A stretch of DNA of 7,839 nt, from assembly GCA_023412995.1 (NCBI GenBank), contig JAEZQS010000207.1, forward strand, positions 1 to 7,839. Reading direction: 5' to 3'. This stretch comes from Pseudomonadota bacterium. GTDB lineage: Bacteria; Pseudomonadota; Gammaproteobacteria; Xanthomonadales; Rhodanobacteraceae. The first letter of the stretch is position 1. Every line of letters starts with the position of its first letter. A model generated the notes under the pieces. It did no database searches and was not told the origin of the DNA. It saw nothing but the letters and a program-made list of their open reading frames with translations. Below are positions 1 to 6,851 of the stretch, piece by piece. The position numbers and the translations under genes were made by a program.

Positions 1-267
1 CAGCAGATGGCCCCCGCCGCCGGGACGCCGGCGCTGCTCCCCACCATCGTCGTCCGCCCCGAGGCCGTGGTGCCGACCCTCGCCACCGTGACCGTGCATG
101 CGCGACGCGTGCGCGACACCGTCGCCAGCGCCGATCCGGCGCCGGCCGACGACGCGCTCGACTGGCGCGACGACTCCGCGCAGGCGGCCATCCTGCTGCA
201 GGGGGGCGGTTTCGACATGCCCTACTATTCCTTCGGCCGCAGCCTGCGCCGCGTGAACAAGGAATGA
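1..267 (+). CDS. Unidentified protein, C-terminal part (5' end probably outside the window)
   Basis: The frame is open from the first base to a TGA at 265-267. An ATG at 7-9 gives an 86-residue product, but the codons before it are also open and no ribosome binding site is visible, so this is more likely the 3' end of a longer gene. I do not recognise the family. The visible part has two similar hydrophobic strand-like segments, LPTIVVRPEA and LATVTVHARR, about 13 residues apart. An acidic Ala/Asp/Pro linker follows, then a tail containing GGGFDMPYYSFGR and a basic end. No membrane segment is visible in this part. The stop overlaps the ATG at 264 and lies within 10 bases of the regulator start, so it is probably co-transcribed with the GntR-ABC genes. 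A role linked to that transporter is inference from position only. GC-rich codon use matches the neighbours. Confidence 0.6.
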   Translation, partial: QQMAPAAGTPALLPTIVVRPEAVVPTLATVTVHARRVRDTVASADPAPADDALDWRDDSAQAAILLQGGGFDMPYYSFGRSLRRVNKE

Positions 268-272
268 CGTCG

Positions 273-641
273 ATGAGCATCGCCTGGAACGACTCGACGC
301 CGATCTACCGCCAGCTGCGCGACCGCGTGGTGGCGATGATCCTCGATGGCGTCCTCAAGCAGGGCGATCCGCTCCCTTCCGTGCGCCAGGTGGCGGGTGA
401 TTTCCAGATCAACCCGATCACCGTCTCCAAGGCGTACCAGGAGCTGGTCGACGAACAACTGGTGGAAAAGCGACGGGGGCTGGGCATGTACGTGACCGAA
501 GGAGCACGCGAGGCGCTGCTCAAATCCGAACGCGAGCGCTTCCTGCGCGAGGAATGGCCGCTACTGTCGGCGCGCCTGGCGCGCCTGGGCCTCAACCTCA
601 AGCAGCTGATGGAAGCCGCCCGTCACGAGGAAAGCCGATGA
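273..641 (+). CDS. GntR-family transcriptional regulator, YtrA subfamily
   Basis: This is a short DNA-binding regulator of 122 residues, expected to act as a dimer on the promoter of its own operon. A GntR-type winged helix-turn-helix occupies about residues 8-76. It opens with the typical PIYRQLRDRV helix, has LPSVRQVA at about 34-41 and the recognition-helix segment NPITVSKAYQEL at 47-58, and closes with the wing KRRGLGMYV. Only about 45 helical residues follow, with no FadR- or UTRA-type ligand domain. This short layout defines the YtrA subfamily, whose members usually sit beside ABC transporter genes. I chose ATG 273 because AAGGA (259-263) lies 9 bases upstream. An in-frame ATG at 264 would add three residues and make an ATGA overlap with the preceding stop, but that AAGGA abuts it. 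The TGA overlaps the ATPase start. The inducing signal cannot be read from the sequence. Confidence 0.93.
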   Translation: MSIAWNDSTPIYRQLRDRVVAMILDGVLKQGDPLPSVRQVAGDFQINPITVSKAYQELVDEQLVEKRRGLGMYVTEGAREALLKSERERFLREEWPLLSARLARLGLNLKQLMEAARHEESR

Positions 642-1504
642 GTACCCTGCAACCCGTGATCCGCGCCCGCGGACTGACCAAGCGCTACGGCAGCGTCAAG
701 GCACTCGACGCCGTCGATTTCGACATCGAACCGGGCCGCATCGTCGGCCTGATCGGGCCGAACGGCGCCGGCAAGACGACCGCGCTGAAAGCCATCCTCG
801 GGCTCACCGACTACGAAGGCAAACTGTCCGTACTGGGCTTCGACCCGCGCAGCCAGCGTGCGCAACTGATGGAGCAGGTGTGCTTCATCGCCGACGTGGC
901 GGTGCTGCCGCGCTGGATCCGCGTGCGCGAGGCGATCGAATTCGTCGCCGGCGTGCATCCGCGCTTCTCGCGCGGGAAATGCGAAGCCTTCCTCGCACGC
1001 ACCAAGGTGCAGCCGGGCATGCGCGTGCGCGAGCTCTCCAAGGGCATGATCGTGCAGCTCCACCTCGCGCTGGTCATGGCCATCGATGCGCGCCTGCTGG
1101 TGCTGGACGAACCGACCCTGGGGCTGGACATCCTCTACCGCAAGGCGTTCTACGAAAGCCTGCTGTCGGACTACTTCGACGAGCAGAAGACGATCCTGGT
1201 CACCACCCACCAGGTGGAGGAAGTCGAGCACATCCTGACCGACCTCCTGTTCATCCGCGACGGCCGCATCGCGCTTGGCGCCACCATGGAGGAGATCGCC
1301 CAGCGCTACGCCGAGGTGATGGTGAACCCGGACAAGGCGGACGCCGCCCGGGCGCTGCGCCCGATCAGCGAGCGCCAGGTCTTCGGCAAGTCCATCTTCC
1401 TGTTCGACGGCGTCGACCGCGAACGCCTGGCGGCCCTCGGCGAGCTGCACAAGCCCAGCATCGCCGACCTGTTCGTCGCCACCATGAAGGGAACCTACGC
1501 ATGA
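638..1504 (+). CDS. ABC transporter ATP-binding protein
   Basis: This 288-residue nucleotide-binding subunit probably powers the permease encoded next, at the cytoplasmic face of the inner membrane. Walker A is GPNGAGKT at 40-47, the signature region is LSKGM at 133-137, Walker B is LLVLDEP at 153-159, the D-loop LGLD is at 161-164 and the switch histidine is H191 in TTHQVEE. The glutamine normally found in the Q-loop is not visible: the segment reads FIADVAVLP (83-91), and the signature is LSKGM rather than LSGGQ. The LSKGM form is common in exporter-type ATPases of the BcrA/YtrB group. About 75 residues beyond the core form a C-terminal extension of unknown role. The start at 638 has GAGGAA (627-632) in front and overlaps the regulator stop as ATGA. 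A longer in-frame start at 554 lies inside the regulator and is unlikely. The transported substrate is unknown. Confidence 0.95.
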   Translation: MSTLQPVIRARGLTKRYGSVKALDAVDFDIEPGRIVGLIGPNGAGKTTALKAILGLTDYEGKLSVLGFDPRSQRAQLMEQVCFIADVAVLPRWIRVREAIEFVAGVHPRFSRGKCEAFLARTKVQPGMRVRELSKGMIVQLHLALVMAIDARLLVLDEPTLGLDILYRKAFYESLLSDYFDEQKTILVTTHQVEEVEHILTDLLFIRDGRIALGATMEEIAQRYAEVMVNPDKADAARALRPISERQVFGKSIFLFDGVDRERLAALGELHKPSIADLFVATMKGTYA

Positions 1505-2460
1505 ACACCCTGCCCCTGCTGATGAAACGCGAATACTGGGAGCACCGTGGCGGATTCCTGTGGACGCCGGTCTGGACCTGCGCGGTGATCCTCGTCGTGA
1601 CCCTCGCCGGCATCCTCACCGCCGAGGTGCTCGGCCAGCGCGCCGACGTGCACATCGGCATCTCGCTCAGCTCGCTGCATGCCAACATGAGCGCCGAGGA
1701 CTACATCCAGGCAGGCAACGCGCTCGACCTCGCCCAGGTGATGTTCGGATTCGTCACCTGCATTGCGCTCTTCTTCGTGCTGTTCTTCTACCTGCTTGGC
1801 GCGCTGTACGACGACCGCCGCGACCGCAGCGTGCTGTTCTGGAAGTCGCTGCCGGTGACCGATGCGGCCACCGTCGCCGCCAAGGCCCTGTGCGCCGCGT
1901 TCCTCGCGCCGCTGATCGCGTTCGTGGTGTCCACCATCGCCTATCTCGTGTTCCTCGCGATGGCGGTCGCCTGGGCGGCGCTGCACGGCTTCAATGCCCT
2001 GCCGGCCGTGGCGGCGGCCCATCCGGTCGGCATGTTCCTGCGCCTGCTGCTGACCATCCCGGTCGACGCGCTGTGGGCGCTGCCGACCATCGGCTGGCTG
2101 CTGTTCTGGTCGGCCTGGGTGCGCAGCAAGCCGTTCCTGTGGGCGGTGATGCTGCCGGTCGGCGCCATCTTCCTCAACGGCTGGTTCTCGATGCTCAACC
2201 TGCCGCACCTCACCGGCGCGGCGGAACTGAAGGACATCGGCGCACGCCTGCTGCTCAGCATCATGCCGGGCGGCTGGCTCGGCGGCGAAGGCGGCCTGCG
2301 CTTCCACTTCGACGAGGACAACGTGATGGCGATGTTCGATCCGGCGCACGTGTACGCGCTGCTCGCGACGCCGGGCCTTTGGATCGGCGCCGTCGCCGGC
2401 CTCGCCCTGCTGGCCGCCGCGGTGTGGTCACGCGGCCGCCGCATCGAGACCAGCGCCTGA
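1501..2460 (+). CDS. ABC-2 type transporter permease
   Basis: This 319-residue inner-membrane protein has about six hydrophobic segments, at roughly 24-44, 80-103, 127-161, 178-207, 211-230 and 291-310. A periplasmic loop is likely between the first two. The cytoplasmic loop after segment 2 carries DDRRDRSVLFWKSLPVTD (104-121), wording typical of ABC-2 permeases, where it probably contacts the ATPase. No extracellular solute-binding protein is encoded nearby, which fits export or a membrane-stress function better than uptake. The start ATG 1501 overlaps the ATPase stop (ATGA) and is preceded by AAGGGA (1487-1492) at 8 bases. The reading frame stays open upstream to about 880, but that stretch lies within the ATPase gene and is not coding in this frame. 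A strong intrinsic terminator 28 bases after the stop marks the operon end. The substrate cannot be told from the sequence. Confidence 0.92.
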   Translation: MNTLPLLMKREYWEHRGGFLWTPVWTCAVILVVTLAGILTAEVLGQRADVHIGISLSSLHANMSAEDYIQAGNALDLAQVMFGFVTCIALFFVLFFYLLGALYDDRRDRSVLFWKSLPVTDAATVAAKALCAAFLAPLIAFVVSTIAYLVFLAMAVAWAALHGFNALPAVAAAHPVGMFLRLLLTIPVDALWALPTIGWLLFWSAWVRSKPFLWAVMLPVGAIFLNGWFSMLNLPHLTGAAELKDIGARLLLSIMPGGWLGGEGGLRFHFDEDNVMAMFDPAHVYALLATPGLWIGAVAGLALLAAAVWSRGRRIETSA

Positions 2461-2487
2461 GCGGACGCGCTTCCCGCCACACGGTGT

Positions 2488-2514
2488 AAGGGCCGCACTG
2501 CGGCCCTTTTTTTT
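2488..2514 (+). terminator. Rho-independent terminator of the GntR-ABC operon
   Basis: A perfect 9-bp stem, AAGGGCCGC (2488-2496) with GCGGCCCTT (2500-2508), encloses an ACT loop. It runs directly into eight T residues (2507-2514). It lies 28 bases beyond the permease stop. Read on the other strand the stem is followed by only two T residues, so any effect on convergent fumC transcription should be weaker. Confidence 0.93.
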
Positions 2515-2567
2515 GGGTGTTCGCCGCATGGCTGCAGGCAACGGCGCCAGGGCACGACGCGCCGGGC

Positions 2568-2583
2568 CCCGGCAGTCGCCGGG
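2568..2583 (-). terminator. Possible weak GC hairpin after fumC
   Basis: CCCGGC (2568-2573) and GCCGGG (2578-2583) can form a 6-bp stem with a four-base loop, four bases downstream of the fumC stop on the minus strand. There is no T run, so it may only stabilise the 3' end or assist Rho. In sequence this rich in G and C such a hairpin could also be chance. Confidence 0.25.
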
Positions 2584-2586
2584 ACG

Positions 2587-3984
2587 TCAGCCGCCGCCAC
2601 CCCCGGTGCCGTGGATGCCGCCGCGGGTGAGGGTCGCAGGATCGAGCAGGGTCTTGAGCTCCTCGCGCGAGAGGCCGGTCGTCTCGAGCGCGACATCCAG
2701 GATCGGGCGGCCCTCCTTGTAGGCCTGCTTGGCGGTCGCCGCGCCCTTGTCATAGCCGATCACCGCATTCAGCGCCGTCACCAGAATGGGGTTGCGCTCG
2801 AGCGCCTCGCGGATGCGGTCACGGCGCACCGTGAAGCCGGCAATGGCCTTGTCGGCGAGCAGGCGCGAGGCGTTCGCCAGCAGCTCGATGGATTGCAGCA
2901 GGTTGAGCGCGATGACCGGCAGCATGACGTTGAGCTGGAAGTTGCCGCTTTGCCCCGCCACGGTGATGGTGGCGTCGTTGCCGATCACCTGCGCGCACAC
3001 CATGGCGGTCGCCTCGGGGATGACCGGGTTGACCTTGCCCGGCATGATGGAGGAGCCCGGCTGCAACGCCGGCAGTTCGATTTCACCGAGGCCTGCCAGC
3101 GGGCCGGAGTTCATCCAGCGCAGGTCGTTGGCGATCTTCATCAGGGCGCAGGCCAGCGTCTTCAGCTGGCCGGACAGTTCGACCGCCGCGTCCTGCGAGC
3201 TGATTCCCTCGAAGTAGTTGGCGGCCGACTCGAACCGCACGCCGGTCATCTTCGCCAGTTCGGCGCACACGCCCAAACCGAGCTTCGGATCGGCGTTGAT
3301 GCCGGTGCCGACGGCGGTCCCGCCCTGCGGCAGGCGCCGCAGGCGCGCCAGGGCATCCTCGATCCGCTCGATGCACGAGCGCACCTGCGCGCTCCAGGCG
3401 CCGAGCTCCTGGCCGAACGTCACCGGCATCGCATCCATCAGGTGCGTGCGGCCGGTCTTCGCCACGCCGCGCAGTTCCTTCGCGCGCGCATCGAGGGTCA
3501 TGCGCAGGTGCTGCAGCGCCGGCAGCAGCTGCTCGCTGGTGGCCAGCGCCGCGCTCACCTGGATCGCGGTCGGGATGACGTCGTTGGAGGACTGGCCGTT
3601 GTTGACGTCATCGTTGGGATGCACGTGCGTTCCGGCCGCCTCGCACAGGTGCGCGATGACCTCGTTGGCATTCATGTTGGTCGAGGTGCCGGAACCGGTC
3701 TGGAACACGTCGATCGGAAACTGGGCATCGAATTCGCCCTCCGCCACGCGCTGCGCGGCCGTGCGGATCGCCGCGGCCTTGCCGGGGTCGAGGTGGCCGA
3801 GGTCGGCATTGGCCTGCGCCGCCGCGGACTTGATGAGCCCGAGCGCGCGGATGAACCCGCGCGGCAGGCGCAGGCCGGAGATCGGGAAATTGTCCACGGC
3901 GCGCTGGGTCTGCGCGCCATACAGCGCGTCGGCGGGCACCTGCAGTTCGCCCATGCTGTCGCGCTCGGTGCGGTACTCGCTCAT
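2587..3984 (-). CDS. fumC: Class II fumarate hydratase (fumarase C)
   Basis: The enzyme reversibly hydrates fumarate to L-malate in the citric acid cycle, as a cytoplasmic homotetramer. The 465-residue length is close to E. coli FumC (467). The opening MGELQVPADALYGAQTQRA is typical, as is TGSGTSTNMNANEVIA (96-111). The catalytic region HPNDDVNNGQSSNDV starts at 122, and THLMDAMP carries H181, corresponding to the E. coli active-site histidine. The superfamily signature GSSIMPGKVNPVIPE (310-324) holds the catalytic serine S311/S312. The iron-sulfur cysteine pattern of class I fumarases is absent, as expected for the oxygen-stable class II type. ATG at 3984 has AGGTGA (3989-3994 on the minus strand) 4 bases upstream. 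The protein ends in an unusual GTGGGGG tail of unknown meaning. It is transcribed alone, convergent with the ABC operon and divergent from the CorC-like gene. Confidence 0.98.
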   Translation of the reverse strand: MSEYRTERDSMGELQVPADALYGAQTQRAVDNFPISGLRLPRGFIRALGLIKSAAAQANADLGHLDPGKAAAIRTAAQRVAEGEFDAQFPIDVFQTGSGTSTNMNANEVIAHLCEAAGTHVHPNDDVNNGQSSNDVIPTAIQVSAALATSEQLLPALQHLRMTLDARAKELRGVAKTGRTHLMDAMPVTFGQELGAWSAQVRSCIERIEDALARLRRLPQGGTAVGTGINADPKLGLGVCAELAKMTGVRFESAANYFEGISSQDAAVELSGQLKTLACALMKIANDLRWMNSGPLAGLGEIELPALQPGSSIMPGKVNPVIPEATAMVCAQVIGNDATITVAGQSGNFQLNVMLPVIALNLLQSIELLANASRLLADKAIAGFTVRRDRIREALERNPILVTALNAVIGYDKGAATAKQAYKEGRPILDVALETTGLSREELKTLLDPATLTRGGIHGTGGGGG

Positions 3985-4013
3985 CGGGTCACCTGCTCGA
4001 AACGGGGGGCGGA

Positions 4014-4019
4014 ATTATA
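4014..4019 (-). promoter_or_regulatory. Probable fumC -10 box
   Basis: The minus strand reads a perfect TATAAT here, in an otherwise very GC-rich gap. Transcription would begin near 4007, giving a leader of about 22 bases that contains the AGGTGA ribosome binding site. No good -35 hexamer is seen at the expected 4036-4042, so the promoter may need an activator or be weak. Confidence 0.6.
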
Positions 4020-4051
4020 GCGGCCGCGGCGGGGGCCACCGGCGCGGATGC

Positions 4052-4057
4052 TAGAAT
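4052..4057 (+). promoter_or_regulatory. Probable -10 box of the corC-like/purB operon
   Basis: TAGAAT on the plus strand matches the sigma-70 -10 consensus at five of six positions. It sits 26 bases before the ATG at 4084, so transcription would start near 4064 with a leader of about 20 bases. No clear -35 is present. The box also lies just downstream of the alternative ATG at 4048, which argues against that ATG being used. Confidence 0.5.
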
Positions 4058-4083
4058 GCGCGACCCTCCCCGACCGTCCCGCG

Positions 4084-5406
4084 ATGCTGCAGAACCTGCT
4101 CTACGTCGCCGCGGCCCTGCTGCTGGTGCTGCTGAACGGTTTCTTCGTCGCAGCCGAATTCGCGCTGGTCAAGCTGCGCCACACGCAGGCGACCACCCTG
4201 GCGGCAAGCCACGGCTGGCGCGGACGCGTGCTGGTGAGCGTGCACGAACGGCTGGACGCCTACCTGTCGGCCTGCCAGCTCGGCATCACCCTCGCCTCGC
4301 TCGCGCTCGGCTGGATCGGCGAGCCGGCATTCGCCGGCCTGCTGCATCCGCTCCTGAGCCGCCTCGGCCTGGGCGCGGAAACGATCAGCCTGGTGGCGGT
4401 GGTGGTGGCCTTCACGATCATCTCCTACCTGCACATCGTGCTCGGCGAACTGGCACCGAAGTCGATGGCCATCCGCCGCCCGGAACAGCTTTCGCTGTGG
4501 ACCGCGGCGCCGCTGTACGGCTTCTACTGGCTGATGTACCCGGCGATCTGGCTGCTCAATGCCAGCGCCAACCGCATGCTGCGCGCGTTCGGCCTGCACG
4601 AAGGGCTGGCCGGCGAGGAACACCGGTACTCGCGCGAGGAACTCAAGCTCATCATCCACGCCAAGCGGGCCGGTCGTGAGGGCGAGGAATACTCGATGAT
4701 GAAGCACGCGCTGGACCTTCCCGAACTGGTGGTCGGGGATCTCCTGCGCACGCGCGACCAGCTCGCCTCGCTGCACGACGGCCAGGGCCGCGAGGAGATC
4801 CTCGCCGAGTACCGTCGCACGCGCTTCAGCCGCTATCCCTGGTTCGACGCCAGCGGCGACGAGGTGCGCGGCGTGCTGCACATGAAGGACCTGCTGTACG
4901 CGATGGCCGAAGGCGGCGACGCCGGCGACATCGCCAGCCTGCTGCGCCCGCCCATCCTGCTGCCGCTGCACACCCCGGTGCTCGACGTGCTGCGCCGTTT
5001 CCGCGCCGGCCACACCCACCTGGCGCTCGGCACCGAGGAATCGGGGCGCGTGGTCGGCTTCTTCACCCTCGAGGACATCCTGGAAGTGCTGGTCGGCGAC
5101 ATCGAGGACGAGTACGCCCGCGCCGGCGGCAGCGCCCAGCGGGCGGGCCCCGGGGGCGAATTCACCATTTCCGGCGGCATGCCGATCTACCGCCTGGAGC
5201 GCCTGCTCGAGCGCGACATCGATGCGCCCGCCGACGTCAACTCGGTGGGCGGGTTGATCATCCACCGTCTCGAGCGCCTGCCTTCGGAAGGTGAGACCCT
5301 CGCCTTCGACGGCTTCGACCTCGTCGTGCGCACGATGCAGGGCGCGCGCGCCAAGGCCATCCTGGTGCGCCCGCACCGACCGCCTGCCAAGGAGGCAAGA
5401 CGATGA
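4084..5406 (+). CDS. CNNM/CorC-family CBS-domain membrane protein (HlyC/CorC family)
   Basis: This 440-residue inner-membrane protein belongs to a family tied to divalent cation (Mg2+, Co2+) transport and often mislabelled haemolysin. The N-terminal DUF21/CNNM domain covers about 1-175. Hydrophobic segments lie near 4-28, 60-80, 100-122 and 140-160, with the family hallmarks LLNGFFVAAEFALVK (16-30), LGITLASLALGWIGEP and VLGELAPKS. Two CBS domains follow at about 211-270 (ending GVLHMKDLL) and 280-343 (ending in the acidic GDIEDEY). A CorC_HlyC transporter-associated domain occupies about 358-432. All family domains are present and intact. I prefer ATG 4084 because MLQNLLY matches where the family begins and because ATG 4048 would overlap the likely -10 box. 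No clear Shine-Dalgarno precedes 4084. The stop overlaps the purB start as ATGA. The exact ion handled is not readable from sequence. Confidence 0.93.
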   Translation: MLQNLLYVAAALLLVLLNGFFVAAEFALVKLRHTQATTLAASHGWRGRVLVSVHERLDAYLSACQLGITLASLALGWIGEPAFAGLLHPLLSRLGLGAETISLVAVVVAFTIISYLHIVLGELAPKSMAIRRPEQLSLWTAAPLYGFYWLMYPAIWLLNASANRMLRAFGLHEGLAGEEHRYSREELKLIIHAKRAGREGEEYSMMKHALDLPELVVGDLLRTRDQLASLHDGQGREEILAEYRRTRFSRYPWFDASGDEVRGVLHMKDLLYAMAEGGDAGDIASLLRPPILLPLHTPVLDVLRRFRAGHTHLALGTEESGRVVGFFTLEDILEVLVGDIEDEYARAGGSAQRAGPGGEFTISGGMPIYRLERLLERDIDAPADVNSVGGLIIHRLERLPSEGETLAFDGFDLVVRTMQGARAKAILVRPHRPPAKEARR

Positions 5407-6767
5407 GTTCGACCCTGCTCGCCCTTTCGCCGCTGGACGGCCGCTATGCGCGCAAGGTGGCGCCGCTGCGGCCGGTGTTCAGCGAGTACGGTTTGATGCA
5501 CCGCCGCGTGCAGGTGGAAGTGCACTGGCTGCTGGCGCTGGCGGACGAGCCGGGCCTGCCGGAGGTGGCGCCCTTCGCCGACGCGGCGCGCGCCCGCCTG
5601 CTCGCCCTCGTCGAGGGTTTTTCCGAGGCCGATGCGGCGCGCATCAAGGACATCGAGGCCACCACCAACCACGACGTCAAGGCGGTGGAGTATTTCATCA
5701 AGGAAGCCATGGAGGGCGATCCCGCGCTGACGGCTGCACGCGAGTTCGTGCATTTCGCCTGCACCAGCGAGGACATCAACAACCTGGCCTACGCGCTGAT
5801 GCTGCGCGACGCGCGCGAGGGCGTGCTGCTGCCGGCGCTGGATGGCCTCCTCGCCAGCCTGCGCGACATGGCGCAGGCGCACGCCGCCGTGCCGATGCTC
5901 TCGCGCACCCACGGGCAGACCGCTTCGCCTACCACGCTCGGCAAGGAAATCGCCAACGTCGTCGCGCGCCTGGAGCGCCAGCGGCGCCAGATCGCGGCGG
6001 TGGAGATCAGCGGCAAGATCAATGGCGCCGTGGGCAACTACAACGCGCACGCGATCGCCTGCCCCGAAGTGGACTGGCCCGCGTTCGCACGACGCTTCGT
6101 CGAAAGCCTTGGTCTTGCCTTCAACCCGTGGACGACGCAGATCGAACCGCATGACGGCATCGCGGAGCTCGGCGACGCGATCCGCCGCGCCAACACGGTG
6201 CTGATCGATTTCGCGCGCGACGTGTGGGGCTACATCTCGCTGGGGTATTTCCGCCAGCAGCTGAAGGCGGGCGAAGTCGGCTCCTCCACCATGCCGCACA
6301 AGGTGAACCCGATCGACTTCGAGAACGCCGAGGGGAACCTCGGCCTCGCCAACGCACTGTTCGGCCATTTCAGCGAGAAGCTGCCGATCAGCCGCTGGCA
6401 GCGCGACCTGACCGACTCCACCGTCCTGCGCGCACTCGGCACGGCGTTCGGCCACACCCTGGTCGCGCTCGACGCGCTCGCCCGCGGGCTGGGCAAGCTG
6501 CAGGCCAATCCCGCGCGCCTCGCCGCCGACCTCGACGCAAGCTGGGAAGTGCTCGCCGAAGCGGTGCAGACCGTGATGCGCCGGCATGGCCTGCCCGAGC
6601 CGTATGAACAGCTGAAGGCGCTGACCCGCGGCGCCGGCATCACGCGCGAGGCGCTGCAGCACTTCGTCGGCACGCTCGACCTGCCCGATGCGGCGAAGCA
6701 GCGCCTGCTCGACCTCACGCCGGCCGGCTACACCGGTTACGCCGAAGCGCTGGCGCGCCTGGCCTGA
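5403..6767 (+). CDS. purB: Adenylosuccinate lyase
   Basis: This enzyme catalyses two fumarate-releasing steps in purine synthesis: SAICAR to AICAR, and adenylosuccinate to AMP. It is a cytoplasmic homotetramer. The 454-residue length matches the E. coli type (456). It begins with LLALSPLDGRYA, typical of this type, and has IEATTNHDVKAVEYFIKE and FACTSEDINNLAYAL. SRTHGQTASPTT carries H170, equivalent to the E. coli catalytic His171. The superfamily signature GSSTMPHKVNPIDFE starts at 293 and includes S295, the position of the E. coli catalytic serine. A perfect AAGGAGG (5389-5395) lies 7 bases before the ATG, inside the end of the CorC-like gene, and the two genes overlap by ATGA, so translation is probably coupled. 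A further gene follows after 115 bases with its own promoter-like box. No anomalies are seen. Confidence 0.98.
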   Translation: MSSTLLALSPLDGRYARKVAPLRPVFSEYGLMHRRVQVEVHWLLALADEPGLPEVAPFADAARARLLALVEGFSEADAARIKDIEATTNHDVKAVEYFIKEAMEGDPALTAAREFVHFACTSEDINNLAYALMLRDAREGVLLPALDGLLASLRDMAQAHAAVPMLSRTHGQTASPTTLGKEIANVVARLERQRRQIAAVEISGKINGAVGNYNAHAIACPEVDWPAFARRFVESLGLAFNPWTTQIEPHDGIAELGDAIRRANTVLIDFARDVWGYISLGYFRQQLKAGEVGSSTMPHKVNPIDFENAEGNLGLANALFGHFSEKLPISRWQRDLTDSTVLRALGTAFGHTLVALDALARGLGKLQANPARLAADLDASWEVLAEAVQTVMRRHGLPEPYEQLKALTRGAGITREALQHFVGTLDLPDAAKQRLLDLTPAGYTGYAEALARLA

Positions 6768-6795
6768 ATCGCGGACCCGGCCTGCCGGCGACCCG

Positions 6796-6814
6796 CGCGC
6801 ACGGGGGGTGCGCG
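6796..6814 (+). other. GC hairpin downstream of purB, possible weak terminator
   Basis: CGCGCAC (6796-6802) and GTGCGCG (6808-6814) form a 7-bp stem around five G residues, 28 bases after the purB stop. No T run follows, so it is not a classical intrinsic terminator. It could still protect the 3' end of the mRNA or assist termination. Confidence 0.3.
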
Positions 6815-6851
6815 GTTCCGAAAGCCGAAGGGAATCCCGGTCCCGAATCCC

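Noticed and set aside
554..637. Longer N-terminus for the ABC ATPase (ATG 554)
   Set aside because: The added residues overlap the regulator gene and are low-complexity. ATG 638 has GAGGAA at good spacing and an ATGA overlap.
880..1500. In-frame upstream extension of the permease (start at 880)
   Set aside because: It overlaps the ATPase gene in another frame and reads as Arg/Pro-rich noise. ATG 1501 has a ribosome binding site and a membrane-protein N-terminus.
2515..2586. Possible small RNA or gene between the operon terminator and the fumC stop
   Set aside because: There is no promoter-like box, credible ribosome binding site or terminator of its own in this 72-base gap. It reads as ordinary convergent spacer.
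2611..4020. Plus-strand open frame of 469 codons opposite fumC
   Set aside because: It mirrors fumC on the opposite strand, has no recognisable motifs and no promoter or ribosome binding site, and is a shadow of third-position GC bias.
4020..4027. GCGGCCGC palindrome beside the fumC -10 box
   Set aside because: An eight-base all-GC palindrome is expected often in DNA of this composition, and nothing else supports an operator here.
4048..4083. Longer N-terminus for the corC-like protein (ATG 4048)
   Set aside because: The added 12 residues do not fit the family start, and this ATG lies upstream of the likely transcription start set by TAGAAT at 4052-4057.
4051..5376. Minus-strand open frame of 441 codons opposite the corC-like gene
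   Set aside because: It is antisense to an intact CNNM/CorC-type gene and has a biased composition without domain motifs.
5187..6662. Minus-strand open frame of 491 codons opposite purB
   Set aside because: It lies wholly antisense to a clear purB and the end of the corC-like gene. Its translation is low-complexity and rich in Arg, Ala, Gly and His, as expected from GC-rich codon bias.
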